Assembly: GCA_018240505.1 (NCBI GenBank)
Contig: JAFEFQ010000246.1
Coordinates: 1 to 33,978 of the forward strand
DNA: 33,978 bases
Reading direction: 5' to 3'
Origin: Pseudomonadota bacterium
GTDB lineage: Bacteria; Pseudomonadota; Gammaproteobacteria; Xanthomonadales; Rhodanobacteraceae
Part shown: positions 15,132-22,759 of the stretch, piece by piece
Position numbering within the stretch: position 1 is the stretch's first letter
How the letters are laid out: each line of letters begins with the position of its first letter
Notes under the pieces: generated by a model
Database searches by the model: none
Told to the model about the DNA's origin: nothing
What the model saw: only the letters and a program-made list of their open reading frames with translations
Translations under genes and position numbers: made by a program

Positions 15132-17078
15132 CTACAAAAGCTCGAGATCGAAACGGAAGCGCAGCGTTCCCTCGCACCACATCGGGAAGTTCGTGCCCCA
15201 CTTGTTGTTGTGCAGGTTGAAGCGGATTCCGGCGGAAAAATCCGGCGGCGCGCTCGCGAACGTCATGAACGGGGCGTTCGCCGCTGCGACAAGCGGCGAA
15301 TCGAGCGCGCAGACTCGCAGCGTCGCCGCGGGCAGCGTCGCGCGCACCGCCGTTGCGGCCTGGAGGGCGCCGCCGCCATTGCGCACGACATCCGCGGCAG
15401 ACAGCCAGAGGCCGAGTTTGTGCAGTTGCCAGTTGCTTGCCCCGGCCGGCGCGAAGGCGAGAAAGCTCGCCTCGGGCATGCGGTTGGCGGGCTTGTCGTG
15501 CAGCACGAGTTCGAGGCGCAGCCGGGTCGGACCGAGTGGACGGACGTGGAGCGAGACCCGTTCTGGCGCACCGAGTTGTTCGTGCGCAACGCTGGGAGTG
15601 CGCCAGCGGAGAACAGCGTGATCCGGTTTGAGCTCGGTGCCGATCAACTCCGTGCCGTAGCGTGCGGATCGCGCCGTACGTGCGTGCTCGAGCCCGGGCT
15701 TGCCGTGGTCGAGCAGGGCCCAGCGCACGCGATCGGTCAGGTAGCTGCGCATGTGCGCGGCGACGTCGCCGTCGTCGTAACTTTCGTAGGCGTAGGCGAT
15801 CAGGTTGTCGCCGGAAATGCGCGCGCCGCCGGGCGCCACGATACCCGACACCGCGCCGGACGCGCGATCGATCGCGATGCGCCAGCCGTCGAGATCGATA
15901 TCCGCCGCGGTTGCGGTGGATACGGGCGTGGCCGCTTCTGCGCTGTCTGGACTCGCGGCCGCCAGGCTTGCTTCTGCCAGCGCGCGGTCTTCCTCGGCCA
16001 GCGCGTCGACGGCCGTGTCGAGATAGCCGCGCTGTTCAGCCCACGACGCTTCGCAGAACGCAAAGCGCGGATCGTTGCGGCGCGCCTGGTCGAAGTCCGC
16101 GCGATCCCAGTGCGTTTCGTCGCGCAGGTAGGTCTTGATGTCGACGCCCCAGGTATGTTCGGGCAGGAGGCAGAGGCGGCGGCCGAACGCGGTGCGCTGC
16201 GGCGTGAGGCCTTCCTCGTCGAAGCAGTCGTACAGCCGCTGCAGTTCGAGGAAGCGCGCGACTTTCACCGGGTCGGTGCCGACGCCGTGAATCCACGAAT
16301 CGCCGATCTCGCGTTCGATCAGCGGAAAGCGTTCGCGCAGCGGCCACACGCTTTCCGCAAATGCATCGAGCGTCGAGGCGCGGATGTCGGCATCGGGGTA
16401 TTCGTCGCGCAGGTCGCGATGGCAGTCGATCGCCTGGCCGACACTCTGTGGACCGATGTTGTCGTTCGTGTGCGCGAAGCTCAAGGCGAGGTTCGTGCCG
16501 TCGACGAAATGGGTCGAGCCGTAGCTCTTCTGGTAGGCGACGAGGATTTCTTCGCCGTCCGGCGCGCGCCAGCGGAACAGGTCGGGCACGTCGGGCGGTG
16601 TCGACGCCGAGTTCACGCCGATGTGCAGGAACTTCACGCCCGCGCGCGCGAGCAGCGGCACGATGCCGAGCGTATGTCCGGGCACGTCGGTCATCTTCGC
16701 CGCGACCGTCTTGACGCCGAAGCGGCGATCGAGTTCCTGTGCGTACGACAATCCGGCACGGAACAGCGCCGGCGACATCAGTTCGGTATGCGTCGTGAAC
16801 GGCAATGCGTGCCAGCGAATGATTCCTTGCCCGATCGCGCGTTCGAGTCGGCGCACGCGCTCGGGCGGCTGCGTTTCGAGGTGGTCCCAGATCAGCCAGG
16901 CACCCGTGGTCCAGACGAACAGGCGCTGCTGCGGGTCTTCGCGCAGGAAATGCTCGCCCGTATCCAGCGCGCCGGGGATGAAGACGTCATGGTATTGCCG
17001 GCGCACGCGCTCGGCGAGCTGGGTGAAGCCGATGTCGAGATGCGTCTTGAAAACGAGATGGATGGTCGACGCGGTCAT
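15132..17078 (-). CDS. DUF5054 protein, GH38-like glycoside hydrolase fold
   Basis: A 648-residue cytoplasmic protein (no signal peptide). The N-terminal domain resembles the alpha-mannosidase (GH38/57-like) barrel. It opens with HLVFKTHLDIGFT (metal-binding HxD), then LFVWTTGAWLIWDHL, a candidate nucleophile Asp in KMTDVPGHTLGIVPLLARAG, and LPEHTWGVDIKTYLRD. A beta-rich C-terminal region (about 400-648) ends in NLHNNKWGTNFPMWCEGTLRFRFDLELL, characteristic of DUF5054. Activity is unproven for the family as far as I know. It is divergent from a sugar ABC transporter and shares an intergenic region with inositol-regulon-type operators, suggesting it splits an imported glycoside. No clear ribosome site is seen. 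Confidence 0.85.
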   Translation of the reverse strand: MTASTIHLVFKTHLDIGFTQLAERVRRQYHDVFIPGALDTGEHFLREDPQQRLFVWTTGAWLIWDHLETQPPERVRRLERAIGQGIIRWHALPFTTHTELMSPALFRAGLSYAQELDRRFGVKTVAAKMTDVPGHTLGIVPLLARAGVKFLHIGVNSASTPPDVPDLFRWRAPDGEEILVAYQKSYGSTHFVDGTNLALSFAHTNDNIGPQSVGQAIDCHRDLRDEYPDADIRASTLDAFAESVWPLRERFPLIEREIGDSWIHGVGTDPVKVARFLELQRLYDCFDEEGLTPQRTAFGRRLCLLPEHTWGVDIKTYLRDETHWDRADFDQARRNDPRFAFCEASWAEQRGYLDTAVDALAEEDRALAEASLAAASPDSAEAATPVSTATAADIDLDGWRIAIDRASGAVSGIVAPGGARISGDNLIAYAYESYDDGDVAAHMRSYLTDRVRWALLDHGKPGLEHARTARSARYGTELIGTELKPDHAVLRWRTPSVAHEQLGAPERVSLHVRPLGPTRLRLELVLHDKPANRMPEASFLAFAPAGASNWQLHKLGLWLSAADVVRNGGGALQAATAVRATLPAATLRVCALDSPLVAAANAPFMTFASAPPDFSAGIRFNLHNNKWGTNFPMWCEGTLRFRFDLELL

Positions 17079-17100
17079 GGCGGTCAGTATTGGATTGTCC

Positions 17101-17234
17101 GAAAAATTCCGTCCAGGAATTTTTCAGACGCGCCGAGTCCGGCGCATGTCCGAACTCGGCTACGCTGAATCGAGCACAATGCTCGATTCGCGACAGGCCA
17201 TCCATGGCCTGCGAAAAACTCCAGTTGGAGTTTT
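17101..17234. repeat. Run of five tandem palindromes
   Basis: Five consecutive inverted repeats: 17101-17110/17116-17125 (10 bp perfect), 17132-17142/17150-17160 (10 of 11), 17167-17176/17180-17189 (10 bp perfect), 17194-17201/17204-17211 (8 bp perfect) and 17215-17222/17227-17234 (8 bp perfect). Gaps between them are 3-6 bp. The first and last share the GAAAAA(T/C)TCC sequence. They directly abut the operator palindromes that follow. Could be a mosaic dispersed repeat or a structured leader of the DUF5054 mRNA. Confidence 0.8.
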
Positions 17235-17236
17235 CT

Positions 17237-17256
17237 TTTGGAATTTGTATTCCAAA
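17237..17256. promoter_or_regulatory. Operator-like palindrome 1 (GGAA-N6-TTCC) upstream of the ABC operon
   Basis: Perfect 8-bp arms TTTGGAAT and ATTCCAAA around 4 bp. It contains GGAA-N6-TTCC (17240-17253), the motif I recall as reported for the RpiR-type repressor IolR of Sinorhizobium. An equivalent site lies at 28717-28734 before iolC/iolR. Confidence 0.7.
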
Positions 17257-17266
17257 TATTTCAATT

Positions 17267-17284
17267 TTGCAATGCAAATTGCAA
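17267..17284. promoter_or_regulatory. Operator-like palindrome 2 (TTGCAAT-N4-ATTGCAA)
   Basis: Perfect 7-bp arms. Its centre is 29 bp from that of palindrome 1, the same spacing as at the iolC promoter. Its right arm contains the -35 TTGCAA (17279-17284) of a possible promoter with TAAGCT 17 bp downstream (17302-17307). A bound protein would therefore block RNA polymerase. Confidence 0.65.
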
Positions 17285-17307
17285 TAGCGTTGCGGCATGC
17301 TTAAGCT
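17279..17307 (+). promoter_or_regulatory. Possible promoter of the sugar ABC operon
   Basis: TTGCAA (17279-17284), 17 bp, TAAGCT (17302-17307). The hexamers are weak individually. However, the geometry and -35 sequence are identical to those before iolC on the other strand. Confidence 0.45.
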
Positions 17308-17350
17308 TGGCTTCCGAGTTCCGCTCCGCGTCCGCGACTGAAGAATAGCA

Positions 17351-18778
17351 ATGACGCCGCCGCCGCACATCCGCCTGACGCACCGCGCCTCGATCGTGCG
17401 CAGTGGCGCGCGCGTCGCGGTGCTGCTGCTCGGCGCGGCGGCGTGCGCGCTTGCGCAGGCCGATCCGGCCGAGGTTTCGATCGCCTGCCGCTGCGTCGAG
17501 GGCGGCGTGAACGGCTCCGAGGCGCGCTGGCTCAAACAGTACGTCGTTCCCGGATACGTCGCCGCGGCCAGGGCGCAGGGACGCGAGGTGACGGTGAAGC
17601 TGCGCGAGTTCGCCGGCAGCGCCGAGCAGATGTCGCAGCAGCTCGCGCTCGACTTCGCCACGGGGCAGGGCGCCGATGTCGCCGAGTTCGACGGTTTCCA
17701 GATCCCGGGCTTCGTCGATGCGGACCTGCTCAAGCCGCTGGACGAAGTGGCCGGGCCCGAGGCGAACACCTGGGAGGGCTGGTCGCATATCCCCAACAGC
17801 GCGCAGGCGCTGGTGCGTTTTCGCGGCAAGCGCTACGGCGTGCCCGAGCAGACCGACGTGCGCATGATCTTCTATCGCCGCGACCGGTTTCGCGCCGCCG
17901 GGCTCGATGCCGATCATTGGCAACCGCATTCGTGGGACGACATTCTCGCCGCCGCGCGCAAGCTCAAGGCGCTCGATCCGCGCGGTTATCCGTTGCAGGT
18001 CAACGCCGGCGTCGCCATGGGTGAGGCGACGACGATGCAGGGCTGGCTGATGCTGCTCGCCGGCACGGGAGAGGAGCTGCGCGACGGGCAGGGCCGCTGG
18101 ATCGTGCGGAGCCCCGGCATGCTTGCCGCACTCGATTTCTACAAGACCGTCTACATCGACGAAAAGCTCGGCGAGGCGCGCACGCAGCGCCTGGTCAGCG
18201 GGCGCAACCGCAGCTTCACCGATTTCCAGCGCGGCAGGAGCGCGATCCTGGTCGAAAGCAACTGGTTCTACTACACCGCGATCGATCCGCAGGGCGATTT
18301 CCCGATCGCCGACCGCGACGACATCGTCGGCTGGGCGAAGATGCCCGCTCGCACGCCGGGCAGCGCGGTGCGCGGACAGGATTTCGTCAGCGTCTCGGGC
18401 GGCAACAGCTTCGTGCTCAATCCGCATTCGCGGCATCCGCGCGAAGCGTGGTCGTTGCTCGCGTTCATGAACTCGGCGCCGGCGCTGCGCAGTTATCAGG
18501 AATACAACGAGCATCTGTGCGTGCGCGACGACGTGCTGCCGCCGCACTCGCAGTTCCTGCGCGACAGCGGGCGCGAATTGCTGCCGCTGACGACGATCCG
18601 GCCGATTGATGCCGACTACGAGAAAGTCTCGGCCGAGATCCAGCGCATGACCGAAAGCGTGATCGCCGGCAAGCTCTCGCCGCGTGCGGCGATGGCCGAG
18701 TACGCGGCCGCGGTGAAACAGATCGTCGGCGCCGATCACGTCGTTGCGCTCGATCTGGCGCAAGGTGAGGGCTCGTGA
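17351..18778 (+). CDS. Sugar ABC transporter, extracellular solute-binding protein
   Basis: A 475-residue family-1 (MalE-type) binding protein. It has a signal peptide with a long basic N-region and hydrophobic core (about 20-36, ending CALAQA). The mature protein contains the cluster hallmarks GADVAEFDGFQIPGFVDADLLKPLDEV, YGVPEQTDVRMIFYRRDRF, SWDDILAAARKLK, GRSAILVESNWFY and the FVLNPHSRHPREAWSLLAFM C-lobe. It binds a sugar or glycoside in the periplasm and delivers it to the two permeases encoded next. Ligand unknown; context suggests inositol or a glycosyl-inositol. Its stop overlaps the GTG of the first permease. Confidence 0.9.
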   Translation: MTPPPHIRLTHRASIVRSGARVAVLLLGAAACALAQADPAEVSIACRCVEGGVNGSEARWLKQYVVPGYVAAARAQGREVTVKLREFAGSAEQMSQQLALDFATGQGADVAEFDGFQIPGFVDADLLKPLDEVAGPEANTWEGWSHIPNSAQALVRFRGKRYGVPEQTDVRMIFYRRDRFRAAGLDADHWQPHSWDDILAAARKLKALDPRGYPLQVNAGVAMGEATTMQGWLMLLAGTGEELRDGQGRWIVRSPGMLAALDFYKTVYIDEKLGEARTQRLVSGRNRSFTDFQRGRSAILVESNWFYYTAIDPQGDFPIADRDDIVGWAKMPARTPGSAVRGQDFVSVSGGNSFVLNPHSRHPREAWSLLAFMNSAPALRSYQEYNEHLCVRDDVLPPHSQFLRDSGRELLPLTTIRPIDADYEKVSAEIQRMTESVIAGKLSPRAAMAEYAAAVKQIVGADHVVALDLAQGEGS

Positions 18779-19695
18779 GCTCGTTGCGCGGCGCCAACGT
18801 TTCCTCGCGCACCGGCGCTGCGTTCATGACGCCGGCGGCGCTGCTGATCGGCCTGTTCGTCGTGTTCCCGTTCTTCTGGATCATCGCGGTCAGCTTCAGC
18901 AATCGCAGCCTGCTCGGCGCGAACGCGCTGCATCCGCAGTTCGTCGGGCTGAAGAACTATCTGGACCTGTTCGATCCGGCGACGTTCTGGAGCCAGGGCG
19001 GCTTCGGCCCGTCGCTGTGGCTGACGATCCAGTTCGTCGTGCTTTCCGCGCTATGCGGCCAGGTACTGCTCGGCCTCGTCCTCGCGTGGATTTCGCGCGA
19101 GCTGTCGCCGCGCGCGAAGTCGCTGCTGCAGGGCATCGTCATGCTCGCCTGGATACTGCCCGACGTCGTCGTCGGTTTCGCCTGGTTTGCCTACCTCGAT
19201 CGCGACGCGGGCACGCTCAATCAGTTGCTGCACGGGCTGCACATTCCCGCAGCCGATTTCCTCATCGAGCACCCGTTCCTGACGATCTGCGTGTTCAACG
19301 CCTGGCGCGGCGCGGCGTTCTCGATGATGCTGTTCGACGCGGCGTTGCAGTCGATTCCGCCGAGCTATCTGGAAACCGCCGACGTGGTCGGCGCCTCGTC
19401 GTGGCAGAAGCTGCGCGACATCGTGCTGCCGCTGATCCGCGGCCACATCGTCACCGACCTGATCCTGATCACGATGTGGACGTTCAACGTGTTCACCCCG
19501 TTCCTGCTGACCGCGGGCGGGCCGTCGTTCGAGACCGACATCCTGCCGATCTACACCTACCGCATCGCATTCAAGAGCTTCGAGTTCGGCAAAGGCGCGG
19601 CAATCGGCGTGATCGTGATGCTGATCAACCTCGCGTTCTCGCTCGTGTATCTGCGCCTCGCGCAGCGCGGGTTGCGCGCAGGGAGGAAGACGTGA
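18775..19695 (+). CDS. Sugar ABC transporter permease (MalF type)
   Basis: A 306-residue inner-membrane permease with six predicted helices (about 20-45, 80-105, 115-140, 165-185, 210-235 and 270-295). It carries the EAA loop, ETADVVGASSWQKLRDIVLPLIRG, that docks on the ATPase. It begins with GTG inside the GTGA overlap with the binding-protein stop. In an ordinary operon the second permease would follow directly; here a 214-bp repeat-bearing gap intervenes. Confidence 0.9.
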   Translation: MSSLRGANVSSRTGAAFMTPAALLIGLFVVFPFFWIIAVSFSNRSLLGANALHPQFVGLKNYLDLFDPATFWSQGGFGPSLWLTIQFVVLSALCGQVLLGLVLAWISRELSPRAKSLLQGIVMLAWILPDVVVGFAWFAYLDRDAGTLNQLLHGLHIPAADFLIEHPFLTICVFNAWRGAAFSMMLFDAALQSIPPSYLETADVVGASSWQKLRDIVLPLIRGHIVTDLILITMWTFNVFTPFLLTAGGPSFETDILPIYTYRIAFKSFEFGKGAAIGVIVMLINLAFSLVYLRLAQRGLRAGRKT

Positions 19696-19730
19696 GCCGA
19701 ATCGCATGCGGGTTTTTGCAGGAAGTCCTT

Positions 19731-19855
19731 TCCCCCGGCAGAGCCGGGGGAGAGGGTTGGGTGAGGGGGCGCTTTGCAGAAAATCGCTGCGGCTCGCAAA
19801 TGCGCGGCGTTTCCCCCTCACTCTTTGCTCTCTCCCCCGCGGGCGGGGGAGAGAG
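19731..19855. repeat. Two-hairpin dispersed repeat inside the ABC operon
   Basis: Left hairpin TCCCCCGGC-AGA-GCCGGGGGA (19731-19751). Right hairpin with perfect 13-bp arms CTCTCTCCCCCGC (19828-19840) and its complement (19843-19855) around a 2-nt loop. A 'GAGGGTTGGGTGAGGG' tract lies between. This CT/CCCCC-rich palindrome is a familiar intergenic repeat class in proteobacteria. It lies between the two permease genes and could attenuate or stabilise the downstream message. Confidence 0.7.
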
Positions 19856-19909
19856 GAACGGACGGAGTCGCGCGCTGCGCGCGCGACGGCGATATTTGAA
19901 GGGGGCGGC

Positions 19910-20734
19910 GTGAATCGGCGCACGCTGCTGTCACGCGTCGTCTTCAGCGTCTGCGCCGCGCTGCTCGGCGCCGCGTTCGCGTTGCCGCTGATCTGGTTCG
20001 TGTTCGCGCCGTTCAACGCGCACGCGGACCTCGATCTGGCGTTTCCCGCACCGCCGACCTTGGTCAACTTCGCGCGCGTATTCGCCAACGGAGTCGCGGT
20101 CGGCGCGCTGCTCAACTCGCTGCTGCAGGCATTCGGCACCGTGCTGCTCGTCGCGGCGACGGCGACGCTCGCCGCCTACGCGCTTGCGCGCACGCCGCTG
20201 CGCGGCAAGCACGTCATCGAATACGTGCTGCTGCTGTTCTCCTCGGTCGTGTCGGGATCGGCGGCGATGGTGCCGATCTTCCTGATCGTCAACGCGCTCG
20301 GCCTGATCGACACCCAGCTCGCGGTGATCCTCGTCTTCGCTGGAGGGTTGCTGCCCACGGCGATGTTTATCCTGCGCGACTTCATCGCGAGCATTCCGCG
20401 CGGCTACGAGGAATCGGCGCTGGTCGCCGGCGCCTCGCCGTGGCGCGCGTTCGTCGACGTCGTCGTGCCCGTGCTGCGGCCCGGCGTGACGATCGCGGCG
20501 GTGTGGGCCTTCGTCCAGGTCTGGGGTGGATTCCTGATTCCGTTCGTGCTCCTGCGCAGCGAGCAGCGCATGCCCGCCTCGGTCGAGATCTACTCGTTCT
20601 ATTCGCAGGCCGGCACGCCGATCGTGCCGCTGCTCGCCGCGTACTCGGCGTTGTATTCGCTGCCGGTGATCGCGTTGTACTGGTACGTCAACCGCAAATA
20701 CGGGTTCCGCTTCTTCGGTGGAATCAAGTCCTAG
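19910..20734 (+). CDS. Sugar ABC transporter permease (MalG type)
   Basis: A 274-residue permease starting at GTG 19910, with GGGGG 4-8 nt upstream. Upstream codons in the frame translate repeat sequence and were excluded. Helix 1 (FSVCAALLGAAFALPLIWFVF) precedes a periplasmic loop. Further helices and the EAA motif ESALVAGASPWRAFVDVVVPVLRPG complete the family pattern, ending in YWYVNRKYGFRFFGGIKS. It pairs with the MalF-type permease and the ATPase 8 bp downstream. Confidence 0.9.
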   Translation: MNRRTLLSRVVFSVCAALLGAAFALPLIWFVFAPFNAHADLDLAFPAPPTLVNFARVFANGVAVGALLNSLLQAFGTVLLVAATATLAAYALARTPLRGKHVIEYVLLLFSSVVSGSAAMVPIFLIVNALGLIDTQLAVILVFAGGLLPTAMFILRDFIASIPRGYEESALVAGASPWRAFVDVVVPVLRPGVTIAAVWAFVQVWGGFLIPFVLLRSEQRMPASVEIYSFYSQAGTPIVPLLAAYSALYSLPVIALYWYVNRKYGFRFFGGIKS

Positions 20735-20742
20735 GGTTTCTC

Positions 20743-21861
20743 ATGGCATCGATCCAGCTCGACAAGATCGGCAAGAGCTTCGGCGCGATCGACACGATCC
20801 GCGAAATCGATCTCGCGATCGGCGACGGCGAATTCGTCTGCCTGCTCGGCCCCTCAGGCTGCGGCAAGACGACGACCTTGCGCATGATCGCCGGACTCGA
20901 GCAGCCGACGCGCGGCAGCATCCGCATCGGCGGCCGCGATGTCACGCACGCGCAGCCGAAGGATCGCAACGTCGGCATGGTGTTCCAGGACTACGCGCTG
21001 TATCCGCACATGACGATTGCCGACAACATCGCCTATCCGCTCAAGGTACGCGGCGTCGCCGAATCGCAGCGCCGCGAGAAAACACGCGAGATCGCGGATG
21101 TACTCCATATCGGCGAACTGCTCGACCGCCTGCCGGCGCAGATCTCGGGCGGCCAGCAGCAGCGCACCTCGCTCGCGCGCGCGCTCGTGCATCCGGCCGA
21201 CGCGTTCCTGTTCGACGAGCCGTTGTCGAACCTCGACGCGCGCATGCGCGTGGAGGCGAGGGCGTTCCTCTACCACCTGCAGCGCAGCCGCGGCATGACC
21301 GCGGTCTACGTGACCCATGACCAAGCCGAGGCGATGGCGTTGTCGACGCGCATCGCGGTGATGTGCGCCGGCGACATCGTGCAGTACGCGCCGCCGCTCG
21401 AAATCTACCGCCGGCCTGCGACGACGTTCGTCGCCGGTTTCGTCGGCGATCCGCCGATGAACCTGATTGCGGCGCAGGCGACACGCAGTGACCGTGGCAT
21501 CGCGCTGCGCGGCGCCGGGCTCGGGATGTCGCCGCTGGCGAGCTGGCCGGCGCTCGACCGTGCGCTCGATCACGGCGATCGTGTCACGGTCGGCGTGCGT
21601 CCCGAACATCTGCGCATCGCAGCGGGCGATGACGCGTCGAACGAGATGCGCGGCAAGCTGTACGCCAACGAAGCGATGGGTCCGGAAAGCCTCGTCACGC
21701 TCTGCCTCGACGATGGCGTGCGCGTCACCGCACGTCTGTTCGGCGACGCACCCGTGCGCGTGGACGGCGAGGTCGCGTTTTCCTTCGATGCGGCGCAAAT
21801 CACGCTGTTCGACGCGCGGGGCATGCGCATCGCGGGGCCGGGCGAAACACCATCGACTTAG
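20743..21861 (+). CDS. Sugar ABC transporter ATP-binding protein (UgpC/MsmK/MalK type)
   Basis: A 372-residue ATPase. The start is the ATG at 20743; the open frame extends upstream only through the permease gene. Walker A is G36-PSGCGKTT with K42. The Q-loop is VFQDYALYPHM, the signature S135-GGQQQR, Walker B FLFD158-E159 with D-loop SNLD, and the H-loop His192 (THDQ). A C-terminal TOBE/regulatory domain (about 240-372) includes GVRPEHLRI, typical of CUT1 sugar importers. It powers uptake by the adjacent permeases. Confidence 0.93.
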   Translation: MASIQLDKIGKSFGAIDTIREIDLAIGDGEFVCLLGPSGCGKTTTLRMIAGLEQPTRGSIRIGGRDVTHAQPKDRNVGMVFQDYALYPHMTIADNIAYPLKVRGVAESQRREKTREIADVLHIGELLDRLPAQISGGQQQRTSLARALVHPADAFLFDEPLSNLDARMRVEARAFLYHLQRSRGMTAVYVTHDQAEAMALSTRIAVMCAGDIVQYAPPLEIYRRPATTFVAGFVGDPPMNLIAAQATRSDRGIALRGAGLGMSPLASWPALDRALDHGDRVTVGVRPEHLRIAAGDDASNEMRGKLYANEAMGPESLVTLCLDDGVRVTARLFGDAPVRVDGEVAFSFDAAQITLFDARGMRIAGPGETPST

Positions 21862-21892
21862 CAACTCCGTTTTCATCCACAAAGGCAAGACC

Positions 21893-22759
21893 ATGTTATC
21901 CATCGGCAACGCGCCCTGTTCCTGGGGCATCTACTATCCCAAAGACAATCGCTATACGCCCGATCAGTACCTCGATCAGGTGCGCGACGCGGGCTATGCG
22001 ACGACCGAGCTCGGTCCGCTCGGTTTCCTGCCGACCGACACGGCGCAACTCAAGGACGCATTGGGCGCACGCGGGCTCGCGCTGACCGGCGCGACGCACG
22101 TGCATACGCTGGCCGACCCGACCACGCGCGATGCGCTGCTTGCCACGGTCGACCAGCTCGGCAAACTCGTCAGCGGCGCCGGCTCGAAGCACGTCGTCAT
22201 CATGGACGAGGGCAACTGGTATCCGCCCGGCCGGCGCGGCGTCGTCGACGAGGCCGGCTGGCAGACCGTGGTCGGCATGGTGCGTGATGCATGGCAGCGT
22301 CTGGCCGGCGAACATGGCATCGCGATGACGTTCCATCCGCACCTCGGCACCTGCGTCGAGCGCGAGGCGCAGATCGATCGCCTGCTGCAGGACACCGAGG
22401 TCAATCTCTGCTTCGACACGGGCCATCACGCGGCCTGGGGCCAGGACCCGGCGGCCTACATGCGCCGCGTGTGGCCGCGCATCGGCTACGTGCATCTCAA
22501 GAGCGTCGATGCGAAGGTGCGCGAGCGCCTCGTGCGCGGCGAGATCGACACCGCGCAGGCGTCCGCGGCGGGCATCTTCGCACCGCTGACCGATGGCGCG
22601 GTGAATATTCCCGAGGTGATGCAGCTGCTTGCCGGGAAGAAATACGCGGGACCGTGCATCATCGAGCAGGACTGGAGTCCGACGCAGACCGAGGAACCGG
22701 TTTTCCTCGCGCGCAAGAACCTGCAATTCCTCCAGTCGCTGAGCGGGGACGTGCAATGA
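21893..22759 (+). CDS. TIM-barrel sugar isomerase/epimerase/dehydratase (IolE/IolI-like)
   Basis: A 288-residue protein of the xylose-isomerase-like TIM-barrel superfamily. It opens IGNAPCSWGIYYP, then DQYLDQVRDAGYATTELGPLGFLP. Likely metal-binding residues lie in VIMDEGNWYP, TFHPHLGTCVE, CFDTGHHAAWG, YVHLKSVD and CIIEQDW. In an inositol cluster such proteins are inosose dehydratase (IolE) or inosose isomerase (IolI/IolH). No other iolE candidate is in the window, so it may supply the dehydration step between IolG and IolD. The sequence opening differs from classical IolE, so the exact reaction is uncertain. The 3' end overlaps the next gene by 4 bp. Confidence 0.8.
   Translation: MLSIGNAPCSWGIYYPKDNRYTPDQYLDQVRDAGYATTELGPLGFLPTDTAQLKDALGARGLALTGATHVHTLADPTTRDALLATVDQLGKLVSGAGSKHVVIMDEGNWYPPGRRGVVDEAGWQTVVGMVRDAWQRLAGEHGIAMTFHPHLGTCVEREAQIDRLLQDTEVNLCFDTGHHAAWGQDPAAYMRRVWPRIGYVHLKSVDAKVRERLVRGEIDTAQASAAGIFAPLTDGAVNIPEVMQLLAGKKYAGPCIIEQDWSPTQTEEPVFLARKNLQFLQSLSGDVQ

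Noticed and set aside
13998..17168. Plus-strand open frame of over 1000 codons
   Set aside because: It is compositionally extreme Arg/Ala sequence, out of frame with the DegT gene and antisense to DUF5054. No domain is recognisable.
19706..19909. N-terminal extension of the second permease to an upstream ATG
   Set aside because: The extension translates the dispersed repeat and is Arg/Gly-rich. The GTG at 19910 has a G-rich ribosome site and gives the family-typical N-terminus.
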